Notes under the pieces: generated by a model
Databases searched by the model: none
Told to the model about the DNA's origin: nothing
What the model saw: only the letters and a program-made list of their open reading frames with translations
Source: JBGTCY01 sp041748615
GTDB lineage: Bacteria > Bacteroidota > Bacteroidia > Chitinophagales > CAIOSU01
Assembly (NCBI GenBank): GCA_041748615.1
Contig: JBGTCY010000263.1
Location: forward strand, 1-13,379
Reading direction: 5' to 3'
Length of the DNA: 13,379 nt
Program-made: the position numbers and the translations under genes
Part shown: positions 1-6,331 of the stretch, in pieces
Position numbering within the stretch: the stretch's first letter is position 1
Layout of the letters: every line of letters starts with the position of its first letter

Positions 1-96
1 ACCGATTTACGAATGACGATTAACGATTAACGATTTGCGATTAACGATTAACCAATAACAAATAACAATTAACCAATAACGACTAACCACTCACAC
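1..96. repeat. Degenerate ACGATTA-type tandem repeat
   Basis: The first ~52 bases are built from a heptamer, ACGATTA, in several near-perfect copies (for example around 17-31 and 43-52). It decays into AATAACA / ACCAATAAC variants up to base 96. No reading frame or RNA fold is evident. The tract runs right up to the ATG at 97, so it also forms the untranslated leader of the CoA-transferase subunit. It may extend past the left edge of the window. Confidence 0.7.
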
Positions 97-753
97 ATGC
101 CACTCACGAAAGAACAAATCGCGCAACGGATTGCACGGGAATTACAGGACGGGTTTTATGTAAATCTCGGTATCGGAATTCCTACGCTGGTAGCCAATTT
201 CATTCCCGATGGAATGAATGTCGTTTTGCAATCGGAAAACGGGTTGCTTGGTATGGGTCCGTTTCCTTATGAGGAGGATGTTGACGCGGACATCATTAAT
301 GCAGGCAAGCAAACCATCACGACTTTGCCGGGTTCCGCTTTTTTTGATTCAGCCATGAGTTTCGGGATGATACGCGCTCAGAAAATTGACCTCACAGTGT
401 TAGGCGCGATGGAAGTGGCGGACAATGGCGACATTGCCAACTGGAAAATTCCCGGCAAAATGGTGAAAGGCATGGGTGGCGCAATGGATTTGGTGGCTTC
501 CGCAAAAAACATCATTGTGGCAATGATGCATACCAATCATAAAGGTGAATCCAAGCTGCTGAAAAAATGCACCTTGCCGCTGACGGGCATCCGGTGTGTG
601 CGGAAAATCGTTTCAGACCTCGCTGTTTTGGAAATCACGACTTACGGTTTCAAATTATTGGAACGCGCGCCCGGAATTTCCGTGGAAGAAATAAAATCCA
701 AGACCGAAGGCAGGTTGGTCGTTGATGGAAATATCCCTGAAATTCAATTTTAG
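97..753 (+). CDS. scoB: 3-oxoacid CoA-transferase, subunit B
   Basis: Beta subunit of a two-subunit family I CoA-transferase. It moves CoA between succinyl-CoA (or another donor) and a 3-oxoacid such as acetoacetate, in ketone-body or short-chain acid metabolism in the cytoplasm. The 218 residues match the usual subunit B length of about 215-220. The N-terminal GIGIPTLVANF stretch (25-35) and the SENG motif (46-49) are clear, and Glu47 should be the catalytic glutamate that forms the CoA thioester. The GSAFFDSAMSFGMIR segment (about 79-93) and the GAMEVADNGDIANW segment also fit the family. The ATG at 97 puts the family motifs at their normal distance from the N-terminus. Subunit A is not in the window and is expected upstream, beyond the repeat. 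The exact acid substrate (acetoacetate or another) cannot be read from the sequence. Confidence 0.93.
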   Translation: MPLTKEQIAQRIARELQDGFYVNLGIGIPTLVANFIPDGMNVVLQSENGLLGMGPFPYEEDVDADIINAGKQTITTLPGSAFFDSAMSFGMIRAQKIDLTVLGAMEVADNGDIANWKIPGKMVKGMGGAMDLVASAKNIIVAMMHTNHKGESKLLKKCTLPLTGIRCVRKIVSDLAVLEITTYGFKLLERAPGISVEEIKSKTEGRLVVDGNIPEIQF

Positions 754-774
754 CAGTTACGGTAAAGATATTTT

Positions 775-786
775 TTGTATTTTAGA
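775..786 (+). promoter_or_regulatory. Possible -7 promoter element before hydrolase gene
   Basis: TATTTTAG at 778-785 matches the Bacteroidota -7 consensus TAnnTTTG at 7 of 8 positions. The surrounding 12-mer TTGTATTTTAGA recurs exactly 24 bases ahead of the parA start (8416-8427). No convincing -33 TTTG is seen at the usual distance. If used, transcription would start near 790, which favours the ATG at 868 over the upstream in-frame TTG at 775. Confidence 0.3.
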
Positions 787-867
787 GTAATAGGTTTTGA
801 AAAATCTCAAAGATTTTTCTTCACTCTGGCAAAAACCCATTATTCAAAAATTAACAAAAACTCTTGT

Positions 868-2394
868 ATGAAATACCCTGTCTGTTTTTTCAGGACAATA
901 TTTGTATTCACTATTTTCCTGTTCCTGTCAAATTCTATTAGCGCTCAAAATTGCTCTTCCTGCCGTTACATTTCACCCGTATTTGATTCCATTACCATCA
1001 CTACGGTCAAATTCGCTGAAGGTCCCAACTCCAACAATCAAATGCTGGAAATCTATATGGATATTTATGAACCCTATGGAGATACAGCCACGAAACGTCC
1101 GGTTGTCATTTTTGCATTTGGAGGCGGCTTTGTGCAGGGCAGTAAAAATGATTGGTATGTAGAAGAAGTGTGCAAGCACCTAACCAAAGCCGGATATGTT
1201 TGCAGCGCGATAGATTATCGTATTGGTATCAGCGCTATCGAAGTACTCACGCTGCAACACATGCGCATTTTTTTCAGACCGATGCAGGACATGCGGGCAG
1301 CCGTTCAATATTTAAAAGCGGATTTCGCGGAATTGGGTAACAACTATCGTATTGACACCTCCAAAATCATCATCGGTGGCGCGTCAGCGGGCGCGATTAC
1401 CGCGCTGATGACCGCCTATTGCGACAAGCCTTCGGAAATGGAGGAAATGGGAAACCTCTCCGCGCTGGACGCGTTAGGCGGCTTTTACAGCACCACCGGA
1501 CTTTACCCCAATTACAGTTGGAAATCAGCCGCGGTGTTTAATGTTGCCGGTGCGTTGGTGAATGCTGATTGGATTGAGCCGGGTGATATTCCGCTTATTT
1601 CCGCCCATGGCAACCAGGACCAGGTGGTGCCTTATGATTTTGGAATTTACAGCGGATTGCTGGGTGGTTTTTTTGATTTGCAGGGAAGTTATGTCGTGGA
1701 TTTAATCGCGCAGTTCAAAGGCGTTTGCAGCTACCTTTTCACGATGGAGGGACATGACCATCCCTCGCTGAGCATGGGTATGGATTATATCCGTGGTGTT
1801 GTGAATCAATTAATGCTGCGCATGCACGCGGTCATCAACAAGCGCACGTTCTGCTGTGATTTGGCATTGAAAATTCATGAACACGACACGTTAATCTTTC
1901 AACATCAGGGAGCGCCCGTTACATTAAATGCTCAAACATTTCACGACCAGGGAAATCCCGTTACCACCTGGTGCGCGATTCCATGTTTAGTTGCGGAAAC
2001 TTCACCGCAGGTTACATTTCAACCGGATACCGCTTTGCATTTTTTAACCGCTGTTACAAAAGAAAATCAATGCCAGTCCTCCGCAATGTTAGTGATGCAG
2101 GAGGGTGAACCTTCTTCTCTGAATCTTATATCATCCAACCTGTACTCGGTTTACCCTCATCCGAATTCAGGAGTATTTTCAATCAACGGTGATTTCAGTT
2201 TAATTGCAGGAAATTCCGTCACGATAGAAATCTTAAACCTCAACGGACAACTTGTTTATCGGGAGATGATGCCCACGCTCACACAAAATCATTTGACCGT
2301 TCACGCGGGTGAAATCCCCGGTGGAACTTACCTGCTGAAAATTCACTCAGGTGATAATGTTCCGGTGACAAATAAATTAGTGGTGATACGTTAA
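868..2394 (+). CDS. T9SS-secreted alpha/beta hydrolase (esterase-like)
   Basis: Predicted secreted serine hydrolase of 508 residues. The ATG at 868 is chosen because it begins a classical signal peptide (basic start, hydrophobic core about 8-20, likely cleavage after SISA near residue 26). An in-frame TTG at 775 would bury that signal. In the 508-residue numbering, FGGGF (84-88) sits where esterases have the HGGGF oxyanion-hole motif. GASAG holds the candidate nucleophile Ser173. Asp251 in HGNQDQVVP and His296 in MEGHDH are candidates for the rest of the triad. About 325-420 is a beta-rich, cysteine-containing linker or Ig-like region. The last ~84 residues (YPHPNSGVF, IEILNLNGQLV, PGGTYLLKI, KLVVIR) form a type A T9SS sorting domain, which is normally removed on export to the surface or medium. 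The substrate is unknown; a carboxylester is the reasonable guess. It appears to be transcribed alone. Confidence 0.87.
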   Translation: MKYPVCFFRTIFVFTIFLFLSNSISAQNCSSCRYISPVFDSITITTVKFAEGPNSNNQMLEIYMDIYEPYGDTATKRPVVIFAFGGGFVQGSKNDWYVEEVCKHLTKAGYVCSAIDYRIGISAIEVLTLQHMRIFFRPMQDMRAAVQYLKADFAELGNNYRIDTSKIIIGGASAGAITALMTAYCDKPSEMEEMGNLSALDALGGFYSTTGLYPNYSWKSAAVFNVAGALVNADWIEPGDIPLISAHGNQDQVVPYDFGIYSGLLGGFFDLQGSYVVDLIAQFKGVCSYLFTMEGHDHPSLSMGMDYIRGVVNQLMLRMHAVINKRTFCCDLALKIHEHDTLIFQHQGAPVTLNAQTFHDQGNPVTTWCAIPCLVAETSPQVTFQPDTALHFLTAVTKENQCQSSAMLVMQEGEPSSLNLISSNLYSVYPHPNSGVFSINGDFSLIAGNSVTIEILNLNGQLVYREMMPTLTQNHLTVHAGEIPGGTYLLKIHSGDNVPVTNKLVVIR

Positions 2395-2479
2395 TTGAAA
2401 AATTTTAACTCCGGTTTTTTTTATTCGCTCCAGATTAATAAATAATAGAACAGGTTTGTTTTTCATTCGGTTGTTTGAC

Positions 2480-2569
2480 AATTGAATTACAATGAATTAC
2501 CACCGAATTACAAAAAATAACCACTGAGTTACAATGAATGACTACTGAACCACAACTGAATCACACATT
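2480..2569. repeat. Degenerate TGAATTACnAC-type repeat tract
   Basis: About 90 bases repeat variants of TGAATTACAA / TGAATTACCAC / CGAATTACA / TGAGTTACA / TGAACCACAAC / TGAATCACAC at a spacing of roughly 10-21 bases. The copies are imperfect, so this is an eroded simple repeat rather than a CRISPR array: there are no constant repeats and no unique spacers. Its function is unknown. Confidence 0.55.
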
Positions 2570-2753
2570 AAATTTCCGAAGAGCAAGACTGCTTAAATTA
2601 CCTCCATTCTCATCACCTCGTTTTCCAACTTACTGACAAAAAACGCGCGTCAAACATTTTGTTTTAAAATAAATTGTATTGAAATTCCGATTAATTATAA
2701 AAATAATGATACGCTGAAAGCATTGACTGTATTGAGTTTCGGCATTTTTACAA

Positions 2754-2785
2754 TTTAATAACAAAAAATAATTCAGATTCCTTTG
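2754..2785 (+). promoter_or_regulatory. Candidate Bacteroidota-type promoter for ECF sigma gene
   Basis: TTTA (2754-2757), a 20-base spacer, then TTCCTTTG (2778-2785), against the TTTG / TAnnTTTG consensus of Bacteroidota housekeeping promoters. The matches are 3 of 4 and 7 of 8. The predicted start near 2792 leaves a leader of about 40 bases before the ATG at 2832. The 20-base spacing equals that of the hppA promoter candidate. Confidence 0.4.
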
Positions 2786-2831
2786 TTTCTGTTTTCAAAA
2801 AGCCTAAATTGAAAACCGAAGAAAAAAACCA

Positions 2832-3404
2832 ATGAAACTCGCTGTCACATCGGCTTTTACGGAAAATGAACTCATCAACGGATGTATCGCGGGCAACCGT
2901 GAAGCCCAAAAAGCGCTTTACAATCGCTATGCTTCCAGGATGTTCAGCGTTTGTCTGCGTTATGCCAAAGACTACCACAGCGCGGAAGATGTCATGCAGG
3001 AAGGATTCATCAAAGTTTTCAAATACATTTCAAAATTCAGACGCGAAGGTTCGTTTGAAGGCTGGCTGCGCAGGATTTTTATCAATACTTCCATTGAACA
3101 TCTCAGAAAAGCGGTTTCACTCTATTCCATTGTTGACTCGGAAGACAAGCCGATTGATGTGATTGACGATAATCTATTTGATGAACTTGATTACCAGGAT
3201 TTGCTCAACATGGTGCAAAGTCTTTCCCCCGGATACAGAACGGTATTCAATCTCTATGTAATTGAAGGCTATTCACATAAAGAAATCTCTAAAATGCTGG
3301 ACATCAGCGAAGGCACCTCCAAATCACAGCTTGCAAGGGCGCGCGTATTACTTCAGAAAAAGCTGTCATCATCTCAAAAGATTGCTGCCGAAGGGGCGGT
3401 TTGA
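2832..3404 (+). CDS. ECF-type RNA polymerase sigma factor
   Basis: Sigma-70 family, extracytoplasmic-function group, 190 residues, which is the usual size. It should direct RNA polymerase to a small regulon in response to an envelope or other signal. Region 2 spans about 26-93: LYNRYASRMFSVCLRYAKDY, then the AEDVMQEGFIKVF core-binding helix and the FEGWLRRIFINTSIEHLRK helix for -10 recognition. A short acidic linker (about 94-120) leads to region 4 (about 121-178). Region 4 includes LSPGYRTVFNLYVIEGYSHKEIS and the recognition helix ISEGTSKSQLARARVLLQKKL. No C-terminal sensory extension is present. The gene lies 161 bases upstream of a membrane-anchored protein on the same strand, which is the likely regulator or partner. 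The ATG at 2832 follows an A-rich leader typical of this phylum. Confidence 0.93.
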   Translation: MKLAVTSAFTENELINGCIAGNREAQKALYNRYASRMFSVCLRYAKDYHSAEDVMQEGFIKVFKYISKFRREGSFEGWLRRIFINTSIEHLRKAVSLYSIVDSEDKPIDVIDDNLFDELDYQDLLNMVQSLSPGYRTVFNLYVIEGYSHKEISKMLDISEGTSKSQLARARVLLQKKLSSSQKIAAEGAV

Positions 3405-3565
3405 GATATTTATTTGTACAATAAAACCTACATTTTCAGTAAAATTGAAAGAATCTAATGATGCAACTATCTCCGGGAAATCCCTATCATTACAGGGAAT
3501 ATTTATGTGCAGTGCATTTAATAACTGCCGCTGGTAAAGAATAATTTGTTCACCAAATTCAAATT

Positions 3566-4810
3566 ATGAGGGTTTTAAGAAATAATGGCGATGAGGGAAA
3601 CGGGTTTGACAGGCAATTCAGGCAAAAGCTAAAAAATTTCGAAACTACGCCACCTTCCGATTTATGGGACAAGGTGGAAGATGGTTTAGACGAAGAGCGT
3701 GCGCGGGTTAAATACGACCATTGGTATCGCGCCCTTGTTTATTTTTTAATTCCGCTGACCCTTATCAATACCTTAGTCACGTATGAACTCAGTGACTACA
3801 AAAACTATTTTGATAACGCCCAACTTCTTTGGGAGGAACAATACCATCCCTTTGATGGCAGCTATTCGCCTTCAGAAAATTCCATCCCGTTAATCGCGCA
3901 TGCAAAATTTTCCAACCGGCAAACTCCGCAATTCAATTGCACAGATAATTCCCTCCTTTCAGTAACAGATGCATCCAATGAAAATATCATTGATGAAAAA
4001 ACAGATGACCTACTGTTCCAAAACGTAAATCAGGTTTCAACTGAAATTCATGACAGCGAATCAGCAGAATCTGTTTTACCCGACAAGACAATCGCCCTTG
4101 AAAGAATTCTCCTCGAAACTTCGGCAGTTGCTGATGATTTGGTTTTTCAACGGAGCCGCAGCGCAATCGAAAAAAATATTACTTCCGTCAAAGGATTTCA
4201 TGTCGGGTTTGAAACCGGATTAAACAACTCCTGGCTGCTGCACAAAGACAACAGCCTGCATCCGCTCATTGGTAATGCCATCCATCGTAAGTTCAACTGG
4301 GGCGCATTTTATGGCGTTTCAGCGGGTTATGATTTTTCCCACAAATTCGGCATTGAAGCCGAATGGATTGTCCGTTCCTCACAAGGACAACGCTATTTTG
4401 AAAACCGCTACAACAAACTGCCGATTGAAGGCGATGTTGACCTGGAATACATGCACGTGCCGGTCATGTTCAAATACAAATGGACAAAAGTCGGCAGCCG
4501 CTCGCTTGACCCGCGCGTGATGAACCTTGTTACCGGCATCATGTACAGCCGCTTGTTAGATGCCCGCGTTACCTTGAATGATTATCAGATTGATGATGTC
4601 AACCGCCTGTTTAATCAAAACGAACTCGGCTTGTTGCTGGGTTTTGAATATGACTTTTTCGTCAATCAAAACTACTACCTCACCTTAGGCGCGCGCGCCA
4701 GCATTTCTACCGATGTCAAAGGATTTCCTTATTACCAGCCTAAAGATTCCGAAACCTACAATGTGCTCATCGGAATCAACGCCAGCTTCAATTATTTGAT
4801 GCGGAAGTAA
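3566..4810 (+). CDS. Membrane-tethered protein with anti-sigma-like N-terminus and beta-barrel-like C-terminus
   Basis: This 414-residue protein has three parts. Residues 14-41 carry a conserved-looking cytoplasmic motif (FDRQFRQKLKNFE, PP, LW, V, L) of the kind seen in Bacteroidota proteins encoded beside ECF sigma factors. Residues about 54-73 form one hydrophobic segment flanked by basic residues on the N-terminal side (N-in topology). Residues about 80-208 are a polar, low-complexity periplasmic linker. Residues 209-412 are beta-strand-rich with alternating aromatic residues (GFHVGFETGLN, WGAFYGVSAGYDF, FGIEAEWIVRSSQGQRYF, YMHVPVMFKYKW, GLLLGFEYDFF, YYLTLGARASI), resembling the PorT-like outer-membrane beta-barrel family. 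There is no cleavable signal peptide, and the C-terminus ends in LMRK rather than the usual aromatic residue. I infer a role as partner or regulator of the upstream sigma factor; binding has not been shown. A barrel protein of unrelated function is the alternative. Confidence 0.75.
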   Translation: MRVLRNNGDEGNGFDRQFRQKLKNFETTPPSDLWDKVEDGLDEERARVKYDHWYRALVYFLIPLTLINTLVTYELSDYKNYFDNAQLLWEEQYHPFDGSYSPSENSIPLIAHAKFSNRQTPQFNCTDNSLLSVTDASNENIIDEKTDDLLFQNVNQVSTEIHDSESAESVLPDKTIALERILLETSAVADDLVFQRSRSAIEKNITSVKGFHVGFETGLNNSWLLHKDNSLHPLIGNAIHRKFNWGAFYGVSAGYDFSHKFGIEAEWIVRSSQGQRYFENRYNKLPIEGDVDLEYMHVPVMFKYKWTKVGSRSLDPRVMNLVTGIMYSRLLDARVTLNDYQIDDVNRLFNQNELGLLLGFEYDFFVNQNYYLTLGARASISTDVKGFPYYQPKDSETYNVLIGINASFNYLMRK

Positions 4811-4839
4811 TTTTTTTTTCTGCCTGATTGCGGATTGTC

Positions 4840-4874
4840 ATTCCGGACTTGTTCCGGAATCCCCATCTTTTTTT
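4840..4874 (+). terminator. Perfect hairpin followed by T-run (possible terminator / dispersed palindrome)
   Basis: ATTCCGGA (4840-4847), loop CTTGT, TCCGGAAT (4853-4860) make a perfect 8-bp stem. Seven T's follow at 4868-4874 after a 7-base gap. It lies 29 bases past the stop of the barrel-type gene and before the convergent flavoprotein gene, so a plus-strand terminator is plausible. The gap before the T-run is longer than ideal. The sequence around it (TCATTCCGGACTTGTTCCGG) resembles palindromes dispersed in many bacterial genomes, so it may be a repeat rather than a dedicated terminator. Confidence 0.5.
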
Positions 4875-4889
4875 ACAATCAACAAGGGT

Positions 4890-4918
4890 TTCCGTCACGT
4901 TACAATAGGCGGACGGAA
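4890..4918. repeat. Second inverted repeat in convergent intergenic region
   Basis: TTCCGTC (4890-4896) and GACGGAA (4912-4918) are perfect 7-bp arms around a 15-base loop. It lies 77 bases downstream (in the minus-strand sense) of the flavoprotein stop, without a T-run on either side. It could add to termination or be chance. Confidence 0.4.
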
Positions 4919-4995
4919 TAACAACTGTAATCTGTCTTACACCCAACAGATTCTTAGAAAAGGAAATTAATTGCAATAGAACAAGGTTCAAAATC

Positions 4996-6228
4996 TCATC
5001 CACCCAACTTCCCCGCGATAAACCCCGTTGTCCATGCCGCCTGAAAATTAAAACCTCCGGTGACACCGTCAATATCCAGCACTTCACCGGCAAAATAAAT
5101 ACCGGGACAAACCCGGCTTTCCATCGTGTCCATTGAAATATCTTGCAAGCTGACTCCTCCGCAGGTGACAAATTCTTCCTTGAAAGTTGTTTTCCCCTGC
5201 GCTTCATAAACATCATGAATGAGGATATTGATAAGGCGGTTGGTTTCTTTTTTACTTAACTCATGCCATTGCTTTTCCTGCGGAATTGCAATTTTTGCCA
5301 TTAAAAACAACCACAAACGGTTGGGCAGCAGAAATGGATTTTTATTGGAAAGCATCCGTTTGCCGGAAAGATTTTTTTCTTTTTCAATCTGCTGGCGTAA
5401 CTGCTCATCATTGAGATTTCCGAGCCAATTAATCAACACCCGGAAACGGTAATGCCGCTCCTGCAATTCCCGCGCGGCAAAAGCGGAGAGCCGCAATACT
5501 GCCGGACCGCTCATGCCCCAATGAGTAATGAGCAGCGCACCGCTGCTGCTTAATGCAGAACCTTCAATACTCACCGTTGCAGAAGGCACACTCACCCCGG
5601 CTAAATCCCTGATGTTTTCATCCGGCATGTTAAACGTGAACAAAGAAGGCACAGGCGGGATGATGGTATGACCTAACGCTTGCAGCCAGTTGAATCCTTC
5701 CGCTTTGGGGCTGCCGCCCGTTGCAATGATGACGCTGTCCGCCAAAATTGTTTCTCCGTCATTCAATGTAAGTTGCCATCGCGCTGATACTGTTTTCTGA
5801 GAGTTTTGCTGAGGATGTAATGACAATACCGAAGTATTCATTTTAATGGCAACTCCGGTGCGATGAAGTTCGTCAGTCAGACAGTCTATAATCGTTTGGG
5901 AGTTATCCGTCACCGGGAACATGCGGTTGTCGGCTTCGGTTTTGAGTTTCACTCCTTTGCTTTCAAACCATAACACGGTATCTTTCACACTAAAAAAGGA
6001 GAATGATTTTTTCAACTGACTGCCGCCTCTCGGATAAAATTTTACCAACTGCGCATTGCTGTAACAGGCATGTGTCACGTTACATCTTCCGCCACCTGAA
6101 ACCTTTACTTTTGCCAGCAACTTCCCTGATTTTTCAATCAATATCACTTTCGCCTGAGGATGAAAAGTCTTGCAGGTGATGGCGGCAAAACATCCGGCTG
6201 CGCCTCCGCCAATGACAACTATTTGCAT
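4996..6228 (-). CDS. HI0933/YhiN-family FAD-dependent oxidoreductase
   Basis: Cytoplasmic flavoprotein of 410 residues, the usual length for the HI0933-like (YhiN/BaiN) family. The N-terminus is a Rossmann dinucleotide fold, IVVIGGGAAGCFAA (3-16), with an acidic residue closing strand 2 (LIEK, 30-33). The family signature SGGGRCNVT is at 44-52. A second nucleotide-interacting segment, IIATGGSPKAEGF, lies near 168-180. The C-terminus has CGGVSLQDI and GIYFAGEVLDIDGVTGGFNFQAAWTTG, which close the FAD site. The reaction is not established for most members. One relative has been assigned to bile-acid reduction (BaiN), but that should not be transferred here. The gene is convergent with the barrel-type gene and lies 103 bases downstream of the TPR lipoprotein gene on the same strand, so co-transcription is possible. 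Confidence 0.92.
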   Translation of the reverse strand: MQIVVIGGGAAGCFAAITCKTFHPQAKVILIEKSGKLLAKVKVSGGGRCNVTHACYSNAQLVKFYPRGGSQLKKSFSFFSVKDTVLWFESKGVKLKTEADNRMFPVTDNSQTIIDCLTDELHRTGVAIKMNTSVLSLHPQQNSQKTVSARWQLTLNDGETILADSVIIATGGSPKAEGFNWLQALGHTIIPPVPSLFTFNMPDENIRDLAGVSVPSATVSIEGSALSSSGALLITHWGMSGPAVLRLSAFAARELQERHYRFRVLINWLGNLNDEQLRQQIEKEKNLSGKRMLSNKNPFLLPNRLWLFLMAKIAIPQEKQWHELSKKETNRLINILIHDVYEAQGKTTFKEEFVTCGGVSLQDISMDTMESRVCPGIYFAGEVLDIDGVTGGFNFQAAWTTGFIAGKLGG

Positions 6229-6260
6229 GAATGATTAATAAAAGTTAGCAGAGCAATGTG

Positions 6261-6268
6261 TAAAGATA
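6261..6268 (-). promoter_or_regulatory. Weak -7-like element upstream of flavoprotein gene
   Basis: On the minus strand this reads TATCTTTA, 7 of 8 against TAnnTTTG, and ends 32 bases upstream of the ATG at 6228. No -33 TTTG is visible at about 20 bases upstream, so the evidence is thin. If real, the flavoprotein gene could be transcribed independently of the TPR gene. Confidence 0.25.
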
Positions 6269-6292
6269 GTGGAGGTTGAGATGGGGGAAGAG

Positions 6293-6329
6293 TTCAGATA
6301 TATTAGTAATATAAAGATAAAAATCTGAA
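6293..6329 (-). repeat. AT-rich inverted repeat just after the TPR gene stop
   Basis: TTCAGAT (6293-6299) pairs with ATCTGAA (6323-6329). Inside lies the near-symmetric ATATTAGTAATAT. On the minus strand the structure starts two bases after the stop codon of the TPR lipoprotein gene. It may stabilise or end that transcript, but there is no T-run after it, so it is not a standard intrinsic terminator. Confidence 0.35.
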
Positions 6330-6331
6330 TT

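Larger units (their letters stand above)
2395..2831. other. Gene-free intergenic region before sigma factor
   Basis: These 437 AT-rich bases hold no credible gene on either strand. They contain a degenerate repeat (2480-2569) and a candidate promoter (2754-2785). No strong terminator hairpin follows the hydrolase gene. Confidence 0.6.

Noticed and set aside
775..867. N-terminal extension of the hydrolase from the TTG at 775
   Set aside because: It would place 31 polar and aromatic residues before a clear signal peptide, and it contains the candidate promoter element.
2480..2569. Possible CRISPR-like array
   Set aside because: The units are short, degenerate and without spacers of constant size; no cas genes are nearby.
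3262..3537. 91-codon frame overlapping the sigma factor 3' end and the following gap
   Set aside because: The first half is an out-of-frame reading of sigma region 4; the rest has no family features. Treated as a shadow.
4448..4460. GCACGTGC core resembling the centre of a parS site
   Set aside because: It lies inside the barrel-type gene and lacks the TGTTTC/GAAACA-type flanks of parS.
4788..5216. 142-codon minus-strand frame overlapping the flavoprotein 3' end
   Set aside because: It reads the flavoprotein coding region in another frame, and the real frame carries clear FAD motifs.
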